Shown here: positions 26,762 through 35,139 of the stretch, in pieces
How the letters are laid out: each line of letters starts with the position of its first letter
Numbering within the stretch: position 1 is the stretch's first letter
Assembly: GCF_026262505.1 (NCBI RefSeq)
Contig: NW_026529174.1
Coordinates: 1 to 64,000 of the forward strand
Direction of reading: 5' to 3'
Source: Trichomonas vaginalis G3
Lineage: Eukaryota; Parabasalia; Trichomonadida; Trichomonadidae
DNA length: 64,000 bases
Notes under the pieces: generated by a model
Databases searched by the model: none
What the model was told of the DNA's origin: nothing
The model's input: only the letters and a program-made list of their open reading frames with translations
Program-made: the position numbers and the translations under genes

Positions 26762-28915
26762 TTATTTCATGCAATGTTTTATTTCTGTGCCGTCTTCAAG
26801 TATGCCCCAGTACTTACGCTTGGAGAGGACATGAACTTCGGTGAAAATTTTGTCCAATTTGAATTGACCCATCTTTTCACCGACCATTCCCATTTCAATG
26901 AGTTTGTTATAGCCTTCTTCGTTCGTCATGAGCGCATCGATGTTCTCATAGTAAACCTTCACTTTGGATTTAACTTCGGAGAAGAATTTGTTGTAGTTGT
27001 CAAGGACTGCCTTTGCGAACTGAGGGTAAGACCAATGTTCGACAATAGGTTTTACTGTGGTTACTAAGCCACCTTGACCTTGAGTAAATTCGTATTTCAA
27101 AACAAAAGGGGAGAACCTTTCAACAAAGTTGTCGACCTTCTCATAGTGTTTACTCTTCATCTTTTGAGGTTTCTTAATGGAATATCCCCATGTCGAATTC
27201 ATAAGCAATTTGAGTGTCATTGCAAGTTTGGGGTTTGAAGCTTTCCTAATATCATACAGTTGTTGTATGACTTTTCCAACTGTATAGTTCCTTCCTGGGA
27301 ACTCACCGTCTTCGTTTGGAATTCCAGTCGGGATATATTGGACGAACCTCATGTACGCAGCGTTAAGGTCGACATAGTATATCTTTTCATCTGAGTCGAA
27401 CTTGTCGCAACCAATGGGTCCAGTTCGTGGAAATTCAAGTGAGTCTCTTATCTTCTGAGAAACTTCGCCTGCTATCTCATAAACATCGTCGAAGCAACCT
27501 GTTTCATATAAAACCTTCTGACCTAACTCAGATGCTCTCCAATACAATTTGACGTCAATTGGATGTCTCAATGGAAGTTTGTTTATAGCATCTTGAAGTT
27601 CTTGCAACCTCATTGGAAGTTCTTCTGGTTCAGGTTGGTATCCGAACAATCCAACTCCTTTTGGAACTGTGTACTTCTTTTGTGCTAGAACTTTGTCTGG
27701 AACAACTTTTGGTCTTGCTAACAATGAAAAGTTTGTTTCGTCTTTTGGTACAAAAGTTTCTGTCAGCTTGTCATCTGGAATTGGTTCCAACAAACCTTTC
27801 TCGAAAAGAATGTTTACAGCTCTGACAATGTTGCACTTGCCTTTTCCGAACAATGGGTTTGTAAGACTTTCGTTCAACATGAAGTGGTTGTGGACAATTA
27901 CAATCTTCAACCATGGTAAGTCTTTGTCAACAACATAGTCGTCATGTGAAGAACCTTTAGCTGTAGGTATGTTGACTCGGATATTGACATTTGCCAACGG
28001 TGCAACTTTTGCCAATTGACCTCTGAGAATGTACCTTGTCTTCACACATGACTCAAGATACTTCATCTTCTCATCTGTAACAAGACCAGAGTTCCTGAGA
28101 CATGTAAGAATACAAGGTTCATTGACAATTGTTTCAATTGAATTGTAAATTCCATACCTTGTCAAGTCAATGTCAGACTTATTTATGAACGGGAAGTATC
28201 CAGCATGTTGTCTGACTGCTTGAGGGTTAGGTTGGTACCATTCAAATTTTACACTTGCAATTCCTTCAATTGCATTCAAAATGTCTGAGTCGGAGTCAAC
28301 CATTTGTTCTCTCTTTGTAGTCTTGAAAGCGTCAAGAAGCATTGCAGCTGTTGTGACATTGCCATGTGCATAGTATATATGACCGTCCAAATCTGTTACG
28401 GTTAGTCTGAGATTGTATCCTTTCTTATTTCCGTCTTGTATGGCAGCAAGTACTCCCATGAAGCCTTCTTTGTTCTTTCCTTCGTCAAAGTTTACTGTAA
28501 AGGTTCGACCAGATGTAATTTGACTTCTAACTTCACGGTACTTTTCATATGCATATCTTGTTCTTTCCATGGGAGCATGTTTGTCTTCACCTTTTCCTTT
28601 TTTCCTTCTCAAAGGATGCAATTGTTCGTCGTGTTTCCAGTAGAATCTGGCAAAGCCGTCGTGTCCTTCAACTTGAGGTTCAGAAACATCGAAAGGCATG
28701 TCCATAAGACGTTCTTCTTCTAACCTCTCTAGTCTGTTTGGATAATTGGCGCGCGCTGTTTCCAAGTCCATTTCATAGCGAAGACCAGACAGTTTGTCAT
28801 AGACTTTTATGGGTCTTCCCTTCCTATATTTAAAATTCTTCGAAACTTTCCAACCATATCTTTCTAACTCTGCTTTTATTCTAGCAGACTTTCTATCCAT
28901 TCTATATGGGGGCAT
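26762..28915 (-). CDS. PolB: B-family DNA polymerase (Polinton type)
   Basis: A 717-residue intact ORF. The C-terminal third carries the polymerase palm: motif A in YYVDLNAAYMRF (about 513-524), motif B in KLAMTLKLLMNSTWGY (about 563-578), a motif-C-like VYYENIDAL (about 654-662) and KYWG near 701. Upstream, NEPCILTCLRNSG (about 270) resembles the Cys-containing segment ahead of the exonuclease region in protein-primed polymerases of this group. The role is element replication, probably protein-primed. The start follows TTTTTTATTTTTATAAAA. The copy in element C is broken. Confidence 0.85.
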   Translation of the reverse strand: MPPYRMDRKSARIKAELERYGWKVSKNFKYRKGRPIKVYDKLSGLRYEMDLETARANYPNRLERLEEERLMDMPFDVSEPQVEGHDGFARFYWKHDEQLHPLRRKKGKGEDKHAPMERTRYAYEKYREVRSQITSGRTFTVNFDEGKNKEGFMGVLAAIQDGNKKGYNLRLTVTDLDGHIYYAHGNVTTAAMLLDAFKTTKREQMVDSDSDILNAIEGIASVKFEWYQPNPQAVRQHAGYFPFINKSDIDLTRYGIYNSIETIVNEPCILTCLRNSGLVTDEKMKYLESCVKTRYILRGQLAKVAPLANVNIRVNIPTAKGSSHDDYVVDKDLPWLKIVIVHNHFMLNESLTNPLFGKGKCNIVRAVNILFEKGLLEPIPDDKLTETFVPKDETNFSLLARPKVVPDKVLAQKKYTVPKGVGLFGYQPEPEELPMRLQELQDAINKLPLRHPIDVKLYWRASELGQKVLYETGCFDDVYEIAGEVSQKIRDSLEFPRTGPIGCDKFDSDEKIYYVDLNAAYMRFVQYIPTGIPNEDGEFPGRNYTVGKVIQQLYDIRKASNPKLAMTLKLLMNSTWGYSIKKPQKMKSKHYEKVDNFVERFSPFVLKYEFTQGQGGLVTTVKPIVEHWSYPQFAKAVLDNYNKFFSEVKSKVKVYYENIDALMTNEEGYNKLIEMGMVGEKMGQFKLDKIFTEVHVLSKRKYWGILEDGTEIKHCMK

Positions 28916-28946
28916 TTTTATAAAAATAAAAAAATGTTTTTTTTCT

Positions 28947-29513
28947 TTACTTTACGTAACCACCGGCTGCCATAAGTCTTTGACGCCAACCCATACCAGC
29001 TAATGAAGGTTGACTAACCTTTGGTTTTGGTTTATCTTCAGTTTTTGGCTTCCCTTCTTCTATCGGTTTTTCGTCACTTTTCGGTTCCTCTGACTTTACC
29101 TCACTTGCAGGTATGGTTGTGTCGTCAACATCTTCATAAATATCATATGCCATTTGTTTTTGTTTTCCTTTCAACTTTTTGTGTTTGTTGTAAAGTTTAG
29201 AATATTTCGACTCTAAGTCAATGAGATGTTCTATAATGAACTGTTGGTCAGTGAAGTAAACTTTTCCATCTGTTGTCTCGAAAGCTCCTTCAGACTTCAA
29301 TATTTTATTTGTGAGAGTCTGTTTCTTTTTTGAGATACTAGCCGTTCCATTTCTATGAAAAGTGACTTTGTAGTTAGGGTTTGTATTTCCAGACCTGGCA
29401 CTTTCTATTATTGAATTTTTCTCTTCATCTGTAAGTTCTTTGACAGGTTTTGACAATGGTTCTGAACTTTTTGTTTGTGGTGTCAAATCTACCGTTTCAA
29501 CTTCTTCGGTCAT
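28947..29513 (-). CDS. Unknown protein with disordered ends and basic C-terminus
   Basis: A 188-residue ORF. The N-terminus is acidic and Ser/Thr/Pro-rich, the middle (residues 45-120) looks folded with YKVTFHRNGTASISKKKQ, and a Lys/Glu/Pro spacer leads to a conserved end GMGWRQRLMAAGGYVK. The Gly-rich basic end could be a capsid-binding or cleavage-site peptide. TTACTGAGATGAA precedes the ATG. It is conserved in copy C (193 residues). Confidence 0.65.
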   Translation of the reverse strand: MTEEVETVDLTPQTKSSEPLSKPVKELTDEEKNSIIESARSGNTNPNYKVTFHRNGTASISKKKQTLTNKILKSEGAFETTDGKVYFTDQQFIIEHLIDLESKYSKLYNKHKKLKGKQKQMAYDIYEDVDDTTIPASEVKSEEPKSDEKPIEEGKPKTEDKPKPKVSQPSLAGMGWRQRLMAAGGYVK

Positions 29514-29532
29514 TTCATCTCAGTAAAAAATT

Positions 29533-29688
29533 TTAGTTTGGTTTGTTTTCAACTGGTTGTTTAGGTTTTTTAAGTCGGTCTAAAACTTCTTGAGGTATAG
29601 GAAGAACTTGACAAACACGTGGTTGTGTAACTGCTGGAAGCCGACAAATCCATCTTGAGCCCATTTGTCTCAATGCTGTATTGTTCAT
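29533..29688 (-). CDS. 51-residue conserved small protein
   Basis: A short ORF (MNNTALRQMGSRWICRLPAV start, ending ENKPN) that reads cleanly through. It is Arg/Pro-rich with two Cys and starts after the same TTTACTGAGATGAA sequence as the neighbouring 188-residue gene. The same ORF is open in copy C at 55875-56030, which supports it as real. The function is unknown; a small basic core or cement peptide is possible. Confidence 0.65.
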   Translation of the reverse strand: MNNTALRQMGSRWICRLPAVTQPRVCQVLPIPQEVLDRLKKPKQPVENKPN

Positions 29689-29707
29689 TTCATCTCAGTA
29701 AAAAAAT

Positions 29708-30109
29708 TTACATTCCCCACGTTTGAGGCGGTTGCGGTTGGTTGTTGTTTACCCACTGTTGTGCATGGTTATATCCTCTGTTAAAGAATCTTTCACCTTG
29801 GTCCATGTAGTGCCCTGCTTGGTTATAGTAGTCATTTGCTTTGTTATAGTAGTTTCCTGCTTGTCTTCCTACATTGTCCATCCATCCTTGAACTTTTCCT
29901 CTTGTTTCAGGATTTGGAATAAGATTTGCTGCATCTCGTGCTACATCCCAACCTTTCTGTACAGTTTGTATAATAGGTTGTGCTTTCTCTTTAAGTATAC
30001 CTAATGTACTCAAAATCTTCCTTCCAATTCCAAATGCACCTCTGGCTATTGTTCCCACTGCGGGCAAAAATCTGGATGCAACTCCTGCTAATGCGCCAAA
30101 TAAACCCAT
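29708..30109 (-). CDS. Gly/Ala-rich amphipathic protein, possible adenovirus pVI-like virion protein
   Basis: A 133-residue ORF. The first 45 residues (MGLFGALAGVASRFLPAVGT and on) form a hydrophobic, glycine-rich amphipathic segment. A helix and an Asn/Tyr/Gln-rich tail with YNQAGHYMDQ repeats follow. Adenovirus pVI and its Polinton counterparts have a similar membrane-active N-terminus and sit inside the capsid. This is inference from composition. It lies head-to-head with the integrase locus, 17 bp between starts. Confidence 0.55.
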   Translation of the reverse strand: MGLFGALAGVASRFLPAVGTIARGAFGIGRKILSTLGILKEKAQPIIQTVQKGWDVARDAANLIPNPETRGKVQGWMDNVGRQAGNYYNKANDYYNQAGHYMDQGERFFNRGYNHAQQWVNNNQPQPPQTWGM

Positions 30110-30126
30110 TTCTTATAGGGTAAAAA

Positions 30127-31085
30127 ATGACGAATCCAAACAAGGACCCCTATGTTTCTAAGGCAACAAAGAAAGCACTCATGATAAAAATCTTTAGTTC
30201 AACACCAAATGCTTGGTTTATGGATATCTTGGAAAACATTCCGAGGTATAGAGAAGATGGACCACCATACTGGCTAATATTTGTCGGTCAAAACACAAGA
30301 TACTGTGAAGCCATACCATTACAGTCCAAAAATATTTTAGATGTGAAAACTGCTTTGACAATATTTGTTGACAAATACCATCCAACAAAACTGACATCTG
30401 ACTGTGAACGTTCTTTCAAATCAGACGATATTAAAAACTATCTGCGTTCAAAAAATGTAAACCAATATTTCATTGTCGACCAAAACCATTCTGCTCTTGG
30501 TGTCATTGACAGTTGTATAAAAATCTTAAGAGACTTAAATCAACCACAAGGTGGTGAGGTAGATGAAATGTCATATGACGACAAATATAGACACTTCTCC
30601 ATGGCAAAGATGAGACAAGTTTTAAATATTTACAATAGCCGTAAACAAAAAGGTTTGGGAAACCACTCCCCGAAGAAATGAAAAACAACCCCGACTTAGA
30701 GAAAGACTATATATTTAATAGTTTAGTCAAAAGAGACAAACAAGAAAGAATGCCAGGCTTCAAACTTAAGAAAGGTGACAAAGTAAAAATAGAAATACCT
30801 AAACGCGACCCATATGAAAATACTATTGACTATGACAACAATGGGAACTCGACAGGTACTCGCATTCGTGTTCGTAAAAATAGAAGAAAGTATACAAGAG
30901 AATATTATGAAGTTTTAGGCAAACATGGCAAAATGTACACACTGCAAGCAGAAGATAAAACTACTATTGTCAGACCTCGTTTCAAACTTGTCAAAGTTCA
31001 AGGTGGTATACTTTCAAAGACAGTTCCTAACAAATATAAGACAACTCCTGACGAATATGCTAAAGAAGTTGAAAATGACGACTAA
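30127..31085 (+). pseudogene. INT: Retroviral-type integrase locus, copy B (broken)
   Basis: The rve-type integrase locus of Polintons. Acidic core positions are visible in NAWFMDILEN, KLTSDCERSF and in the helix after NHSALGVIDS. The 3' part has a Lys/Arg-rich SH3-like region (FKLKKGDKVKIEIPKRDPYE, then RRKYTREYYEVLGKHGKMY), as in other Polinton integrase C-termini. It catalyses insertion of element DNA into the host chromosome. It is broken, with about one break. It converges with the tail-fibre-like locus. Confidence 0.8.
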
Positions 31086-32365
31086 GCATTTCTATACCAT
31101 GCGTAAACTGTCATGTAAGGTGGCATGTAGTCTTTACTCTGTCCCGTTGTTTGCGTATACCCTGAAACGCGATGTGTATGGCTTCCTCCTACCTCAGTGT
31201 TACTCCAGTAACAATTTATAGCAAACTTAACGTCCTCTTTAACATCATATCCTTTACTTTTGTCATTCCTGACCAATCCCAAAATCTATGACTATGCAAA
31301 CCTGCTTGAGATGTACTTAAATTTATGTAGTGACTGTGCGCAGGTAAATTTGCACCTGAAATCGTTTTACTTCCACCTGTTTCCTTTGAAGAGTTTGCAC
31401 AATACAAAAACCTGTCGACTATTTGAGTCCAAGTTCCAAACCAAGTACTACTTCTGGTCTGGTAGAGTTCATTGACGTATAAATAGAGCCTATAGGATAT
31501 AGTGTTTGAAGTATTTCTGTCTTTAACGTTTGAAGCTCTGTTTTGTCAGCTTTTTTATCTAACTCATCGTTAACATATGTTTTGTCAGCTTTTTTATCTA
31601 ACTCATCGTTAACATATGTTTTGTCAGCTTTTTTATCATATAAATCTTGAGCAGTGAATTTAACTTTGTTTTCATCCTCCATGACATAGACATTTCTACA
31701 TTTAATGTCTTTCATCGTTGTTATGTCATCCTCCGATGTTAAACCTTGTGGAAAGTTAGGAGGTTTCCAATTTAATACATCCCCACCAGTTCCATCAGGT
31801 TCTTCAACCGTTCCTGCAATATTTCTATACCAACAGTTGCGAAGAAATCGTGTGTATGTCCAACGTCACTTTTCCTGTTTAAGGTTTCTTGTAAGTTTGT
31901 AATATTTGCAATGGTATGTGTATGAGTCTTTTTAGAATATTCTTTGTCAGCTCTTGTCACTTCACTTGACATTTTATTGTCAACATATGTTTTATCTGCT
32001 AGTTCAGGATGAGTATGTTCTTTCGTTGCATATGTTGCATCTGCTCTGTCATGTTCTTCTTGAACTTTTTCAATGACATACTCTTTGTCAGCTTTGTTGT
32101 CAATATCTGCCTTCAAAAGAAGTTCATCTATAGGTTTCTCGTTTAAAGTTCTTTTTGTTGGATTTATACAAACAGTATGGTTCTTACTGTCTTGAAACAG
32201 AAACTCGTCTGTCATTGGGTTTATCGTCAGTTTTAAGTTTCCTTCTTTCAATGACTCAGATATCTTAGAATAGTTTGAAAAGTTTGTTGTGTTCTTATTT
32301 AGAGCTTGCATAATGAGTTGTCGGTTGTGTTGTATTTCTCTCATAGACGCTGTTTCTTTCGACAT
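31082..32365 (-). pseudogene. Phage tail-fibre-like protein locus, copy B (broken)
   Basis: The proximal part contains repeated KADKTYVDNE-type units and a THTH pattern, as in trimeric tail-fibre shafts of bacteriophages. The distal part resembles the phage collar/gp10-type tip: PIGSIYTSMN, then LPAHSH, then GNHTHRV-type histidine motifs and a final DYMPPYMTVYAWYR. Such domains bind receptors at virion vertices. It is broken, with about three breaks. Copy C has a better-preserved version with a longer shaft. Confidence 0.75.
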
Positions 32366-32383
32366 TTTTATTCTAGATAAAAT
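32366..32383. promoter_or_regulatory. 18-bp divergent intergenic region
   Basis: TTTTATTCTAGATAAAAT is all that separates the start codons of the tail-fibre-like locus and the next locus. The same arrangement is kept in copy C at 58714-58731. Confidence 0.4.
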
Positions 32384-33230
32384 ATGCTTCCAATAGAAAA
32401 GAAAATTCAAGAGTTGCTACAACTAAACCATTAGATGAACTTTTTACGAATGTCGGTCAAAAGTTTGAGACAGAGACCGTAAAGCATGAAGGCTATCGTT
32501 TTGACTACCCACTTAGATGGCTAAGAGACCCATCTGTCAAAAAGCTATTGGCTTTCGTAGAATGAAGTTTGTGTCTGTAGAAGATAAAAGTTTTCCATTT
32601 ATTGTAAGGTTTCATATAGATTATATATCTGAAGGGAAACGAAAAATGTGGGAAGAAATTGAGCTAATACAAGTTGACCTTTCATCTTCTCTACAGACTG
32701 CGTTAAAAAATATAGAAGATAAAATAAATTCATGTTATGCAAAATATGCTGATGAATATGCAAATACCGAGAGCACACTTTATGTGAGAATTGTATATGA
32801 CAAACAAAATTCACAAGTGTCATTTCAAATCTACGAAGACAATCCAAAGAAAGACGAACAAATATATACAGAATTCACTGCAATGTCATGGTATTATTTG
32901 CAAAGAATGTTAAATCAGAAAGTCGAACTTCCTTTAGCAAATATTTACAGTCGATATGCAAGAGATGAACCATATTTATTTAAAGATGTTTTCGACCCAG
33001 CTGCTATTATTGTTCATGCTTCATTTTCTGGCGCCCAAAACTCTTTCTTATGCTTGGCAAATGACTTTTACGAAAAACCTACAAAGTTATACGAACCACC
33101 AAGTGGAAGTATTTCAGACTTTCAAGTATGGTTTACTACAGATGGAAGAAAAAGAATAATTCCATTATACCATGCGTTTTACTTAGAACTTAGTTTCATA
33201 TACAACTACTATCGAACGATAAAAATATAA
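32384..33230 (+). pseudogene. Unknown beta-rich virion candidate locus, copy B (broken)
   Basis: A locus with conserved text MKFVSVEDKSFPFIVRFHID and EDKINSCYAKYADEYANTES, ending in a beta-rich segment (FQVWFTTDGRKRIIPLYHAF, then YLELSFIYN). That end resembles C-terminal strands of jelly-roll virion proteins, so a second minor capsid or vertex protein is possible. Its divergent pairing with the fibre-like locus fits a vertex complex. No family is proven. It is broken, with about one break. Confidence 0.5.
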
Positions 33231-33234
33231 TTTT

Positions 33235-33477
33235 TTAATACGGTTGAGGTGTTGGATTTGGTTGCCAACTAGACTGTGGTGCAGGTTCAGGCTGTTGTAT
33301 AACAGGAGCTTGTTCTTCTGGTTCAGGGTCTTTAGGTATAATACCAACAAACTGACCTACTCTTTTACCAATATTTTTGACTCCGTTCCAAATTCCTTTT
33401 CCGACAGATTTTATTCCATTCCATATACCTCTTCCAACATTTCGAAAGAAGTTTCCTATTCTTCCAAAGAAACCCAT
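33235..33477 (-). CDS. 80-residue Gly-rich amphipathic protein
   Basis: The first 45 residues repeat a Gly-aromatic-basic pattern (FGRIGNFFRNVGRGIWNGIK, SVGKGIWNGVKNIGKR), which as a helix is strongly amphipathic, like membrane-active virion peptides. The rest is Pro/Gln/Glu-rich. It is a shorter companion to the 133-residue Gly/Ala protein. It is nearly identical in copy C (59584-59826). A capsid-internal membrane-lytic or DNA-condensing role is inferred. Confidence 0.6.
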   Translation of the reverse strand: MGFFGRIGNFFRNVGRGIWNGIKSVGKGIWNGVKNIGKRVGQFVGIIPKDPEPEEQAPVIQQPEPAPQSSWQPNPTPQPY

Positions 33478-33495
33478 TTTACTATATGTAAAAAT

Positions 33496-33858
33496 CTAAT
33501 GTCCGCCTAGTCTCTTACGTTTCCTGTTGAGTTCCATAGCATTCTTTAACTGGAGCTCATACATTCTGTTTCTCCTCTGGTAGAAAACATATTCTGGGTC
33601 AACTCCTGTGTTCGCGTCATCTGCATAAAGTTGTTTATATCCCACTTCAGGGTTTGTATAAAACTCTTTCCATCTCATATTTGCATACCATGGTGGCAAA
33701 CCTAACGCAGCGTCATTTGACATGGCAGTTTGCATTTGTACATCTGTTGGCACTTGACCATAGTTTGCCATTGCAGTTTGTATTCTAACTTCATTTGGAA
33801 TATTCTCTGGGTTTGGTTGTCCAGGTTGCTGTGCATTCGCTAAGTTCTGTGCGTCCAT
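33496..33858 (-). CDS. Unknown 120-residue protein with duplicated N-terminal motif
   Basis: The Gln/Asn/Pro-rich start contains a repeat (VRIQTAMANYGQVPTDV, then VQMQTAMSND). A folded, Tyr-rich part follows (PPWYANMRWKEFYTNPEVGY) and a basic end KRKRLGGH. The closing Gly-Gly resembles a processing or capsid-protease site, though no protease gene was recognised. The copy-C homologue is at 59857-60207. Confidence 0.6.
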   Translation of the reverse strand: MDAQNLANAQQPGQPNPENIPNEVRIQTAMANYGQVPTDVQMQTAMSNDAALGLPPWYANMRWKEFYTNPEVGYKQLYADDANTGVDPEYVFYQRRNRMYELQLKNAMELNRKRKRLGGH

Positions 33859-33881
33859 TTAATATTAGATAAAAATATCTC

Positions 33882-34013
33882 TTACGAGTACATATACTGA
33901 ACATTTGCAGGCATTGGTTCATCTTCATATTCTCTATATCTTTCTGCCACGTCAAATAAGTAAATGACACAATGGAAAAAACCTAAAACAAGTAGTCCTA
34001 TTTCAAACCACAT
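33882..34013 (-). CDS. 43-residue single-pass membrane protein
   Basis: A short clean ORF. One hydrophobic segment (WFEIGLLVLGFFHCVIYLF) is followed by an acidic/aromatic tail (REYEDEPMPANVQYMYS). Its start overlaps the 3' end of the methyltransferase gene by about 16 bases. It is conserved in copy C (60231-60362) with few changes, which supports it as real. The role is unknown; membrane docking or a small virion membrane protein are options. Confidence 0.65.
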   Translation of the reverse strand: MWFEIGLLVLGFFHCVIYLFDVAERYREYEDEPMPANVQYMYS

Positions 34014-34816
34014 TTACTTACTAGTAAAATTTCTTTGTTATGACACTTTCTCCAGTTTATAGGACCTCTCTCATATTCTATCTTATCGTATCTAAACTCA
34101 TAGTCATGTATGTCCTCTAACCATCTCATGACACTTTCCAAACCACTTTTATCGGATGTAAAGTAAAAGCATGGATGGTTATGTAAAACGTCTAAAGTTT
34201 CTAAAGAGTCTCTCAAAGTCCAGTCTACTTGGTATTGAAAATCCCATGTGTTATAGAACGGTGGGTCCACTATAAAGAAAACATTTTCCTTGTCTTTATA
34301 TTTTTCATACAACTCTGTCCAATGACATCTCACAAACTCTATACCCTCAATATATTTTTCTATGTCCTCTTTGAAAACATTTGTATAGTTAAGATATAAA
34401 ACTTTTGACATAAGTGTTTCAATGTCATGAACTCTTATAGCACCACTATATAATAGTCTAGCAGATATACTATCCCAGTCTATATATTCTGCTTTTTTCA
34501 AAACCTCTCTCACAATATTTTTCTTATCTAATGGTATACGTTCCATCTTACCTATAGGTATCTTTTCTTTTAACGCTTTCAATATATTGTTTGTGTCTGG
34601 AATATGTTTGAGACGGTCCATATAGTTGTCGAAGTCATTGCATATAATCTTTGAGTCAGGAAATATTGTATGGCACAAATGAGATATATAGAAACTTCCA
34701 CCGAACAAGTCTACAAATGTTAGACCATTCGGTAGTTTCTTAAGTTCTCTCAATAGAATATCTTTACATCTACTCTTATTTCCAAAGAAGGGTAACGGTG
34801 GTTTTGTAAAATTCAT
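33998..34816 (-). CDS. D12-class DNA adenine N6-methyltransferase
   Basis: A 272-residue protein from the ATG at 34816; the frame stays open upstream, but ATTTTTATTAAATATAAA precedes this ATG as at other element genes. The SAM-binding motifs are PPLPFFGNKSR at 6-16 and FVDLFGGSFY at 34-43; the catalytic DPPF is at 184-187, followed by YNT. This is the Dam/D12 family, which methylates adenine in short sites such as GATC. T. vaginalis is known to use N6-methyladenine and to encode a family of such enzymes. It could mark or protect element DNA or alter host chromatin. Confidence 0.88.
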   Translation of the reverse strand: MNFTKPPLPFFGNKSRCKDILLRELKKLPNGLTFVDLFGGSFYISHLCHTIFPDSKIICNDFDNYMDRLKHIPDTNNILKALKEKIPIGKMERIPLDKKNIVREVLKKAEYIDWDSISARLLYSGAIRVHDIETLMSKVLYLNYTNVFKEDIEKYIEGIEFVRCHWTELYEKYKDKENVFFIVDPPFYNTWDFQYQVDWTLRDSLETLDVLHNHPCFYFTSDKSGLESVMRWLEDIHDYEFRYDKIEYERGPINWRKCHNKEILLVSKCGLK

Positions 34817-35103
34817 TTTATATTTAATAAAAATGTTTTTTCCCTGAAAAGTGACAGAAAAGTGACAAAACATGTACGAAGAAGTCTTGAAAATTCAAGA
34901 GGGTAGAAAAGAGGTTAGAAAAGAGGTTATATCTAACCTTCTACCCTAAACATTATTTTTGTCTGATTTTACGAAGAAGTCTTGACAAAACATGAAAACA
35001 TATATAATTTGTGAAAAGCTCCTGGAAGACCCGTATATAAGAACTTCATTTATACTAAACATCTTCAGGGCTAGAAGGCACGAAGTGCCTGGAAGCCCCA
35101 CTA

Positions 35104-35137
<34 letters not shown>
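34817..35137. repeat. Right terminus of Polinton copy B
   Basis: No gene here. It holds one TTAGATCTAA-family hairpin variant (34905-34950, GAGGTTATATCTAACC type), one copy of the GAAGTCTTGACAAAACAT unit that is arrayed in copy C, and the terminal hairpin GGGCTAGAAGGCACGAAGTG with its partner (35069-35105), then T32. Confidence 0.8.

Positions 35138-35139
<2 letters not shown>

Larger units (their letters stand above)
9867..35137 (+). mobile_element. Maverick/Polinton copy B (both ends present)
   Basis: An element of about 25.3 kb bounded by A28-GGTAGTGGGGCTTCC on the left and its inverse ending in T32 on the right. It carries the Polinton set: putative major and minor capsid proteins, packaging ATPase, B-family DNA polymerase and integrase. 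It also carries an SF3 helicase, an adenine methyltransferase, a tail-fibre-like locus and a cargo block of small ORFs. Most genes read as whole ORFs, but the element is broken, with roughly four to seven breaks. No clear target-site duplication is readable because both ends are homopolymers. It is probably young, judging from the near identity of the other copies. Confidence 0.9.

Noticed and set aside
9867-35137. Ulp1-like maturation protease typical of Polintons
   Set aside because: I looked for a His-Asp-Gln-Cys type arrangement in the unknown ORFs and did not see a convincing one.
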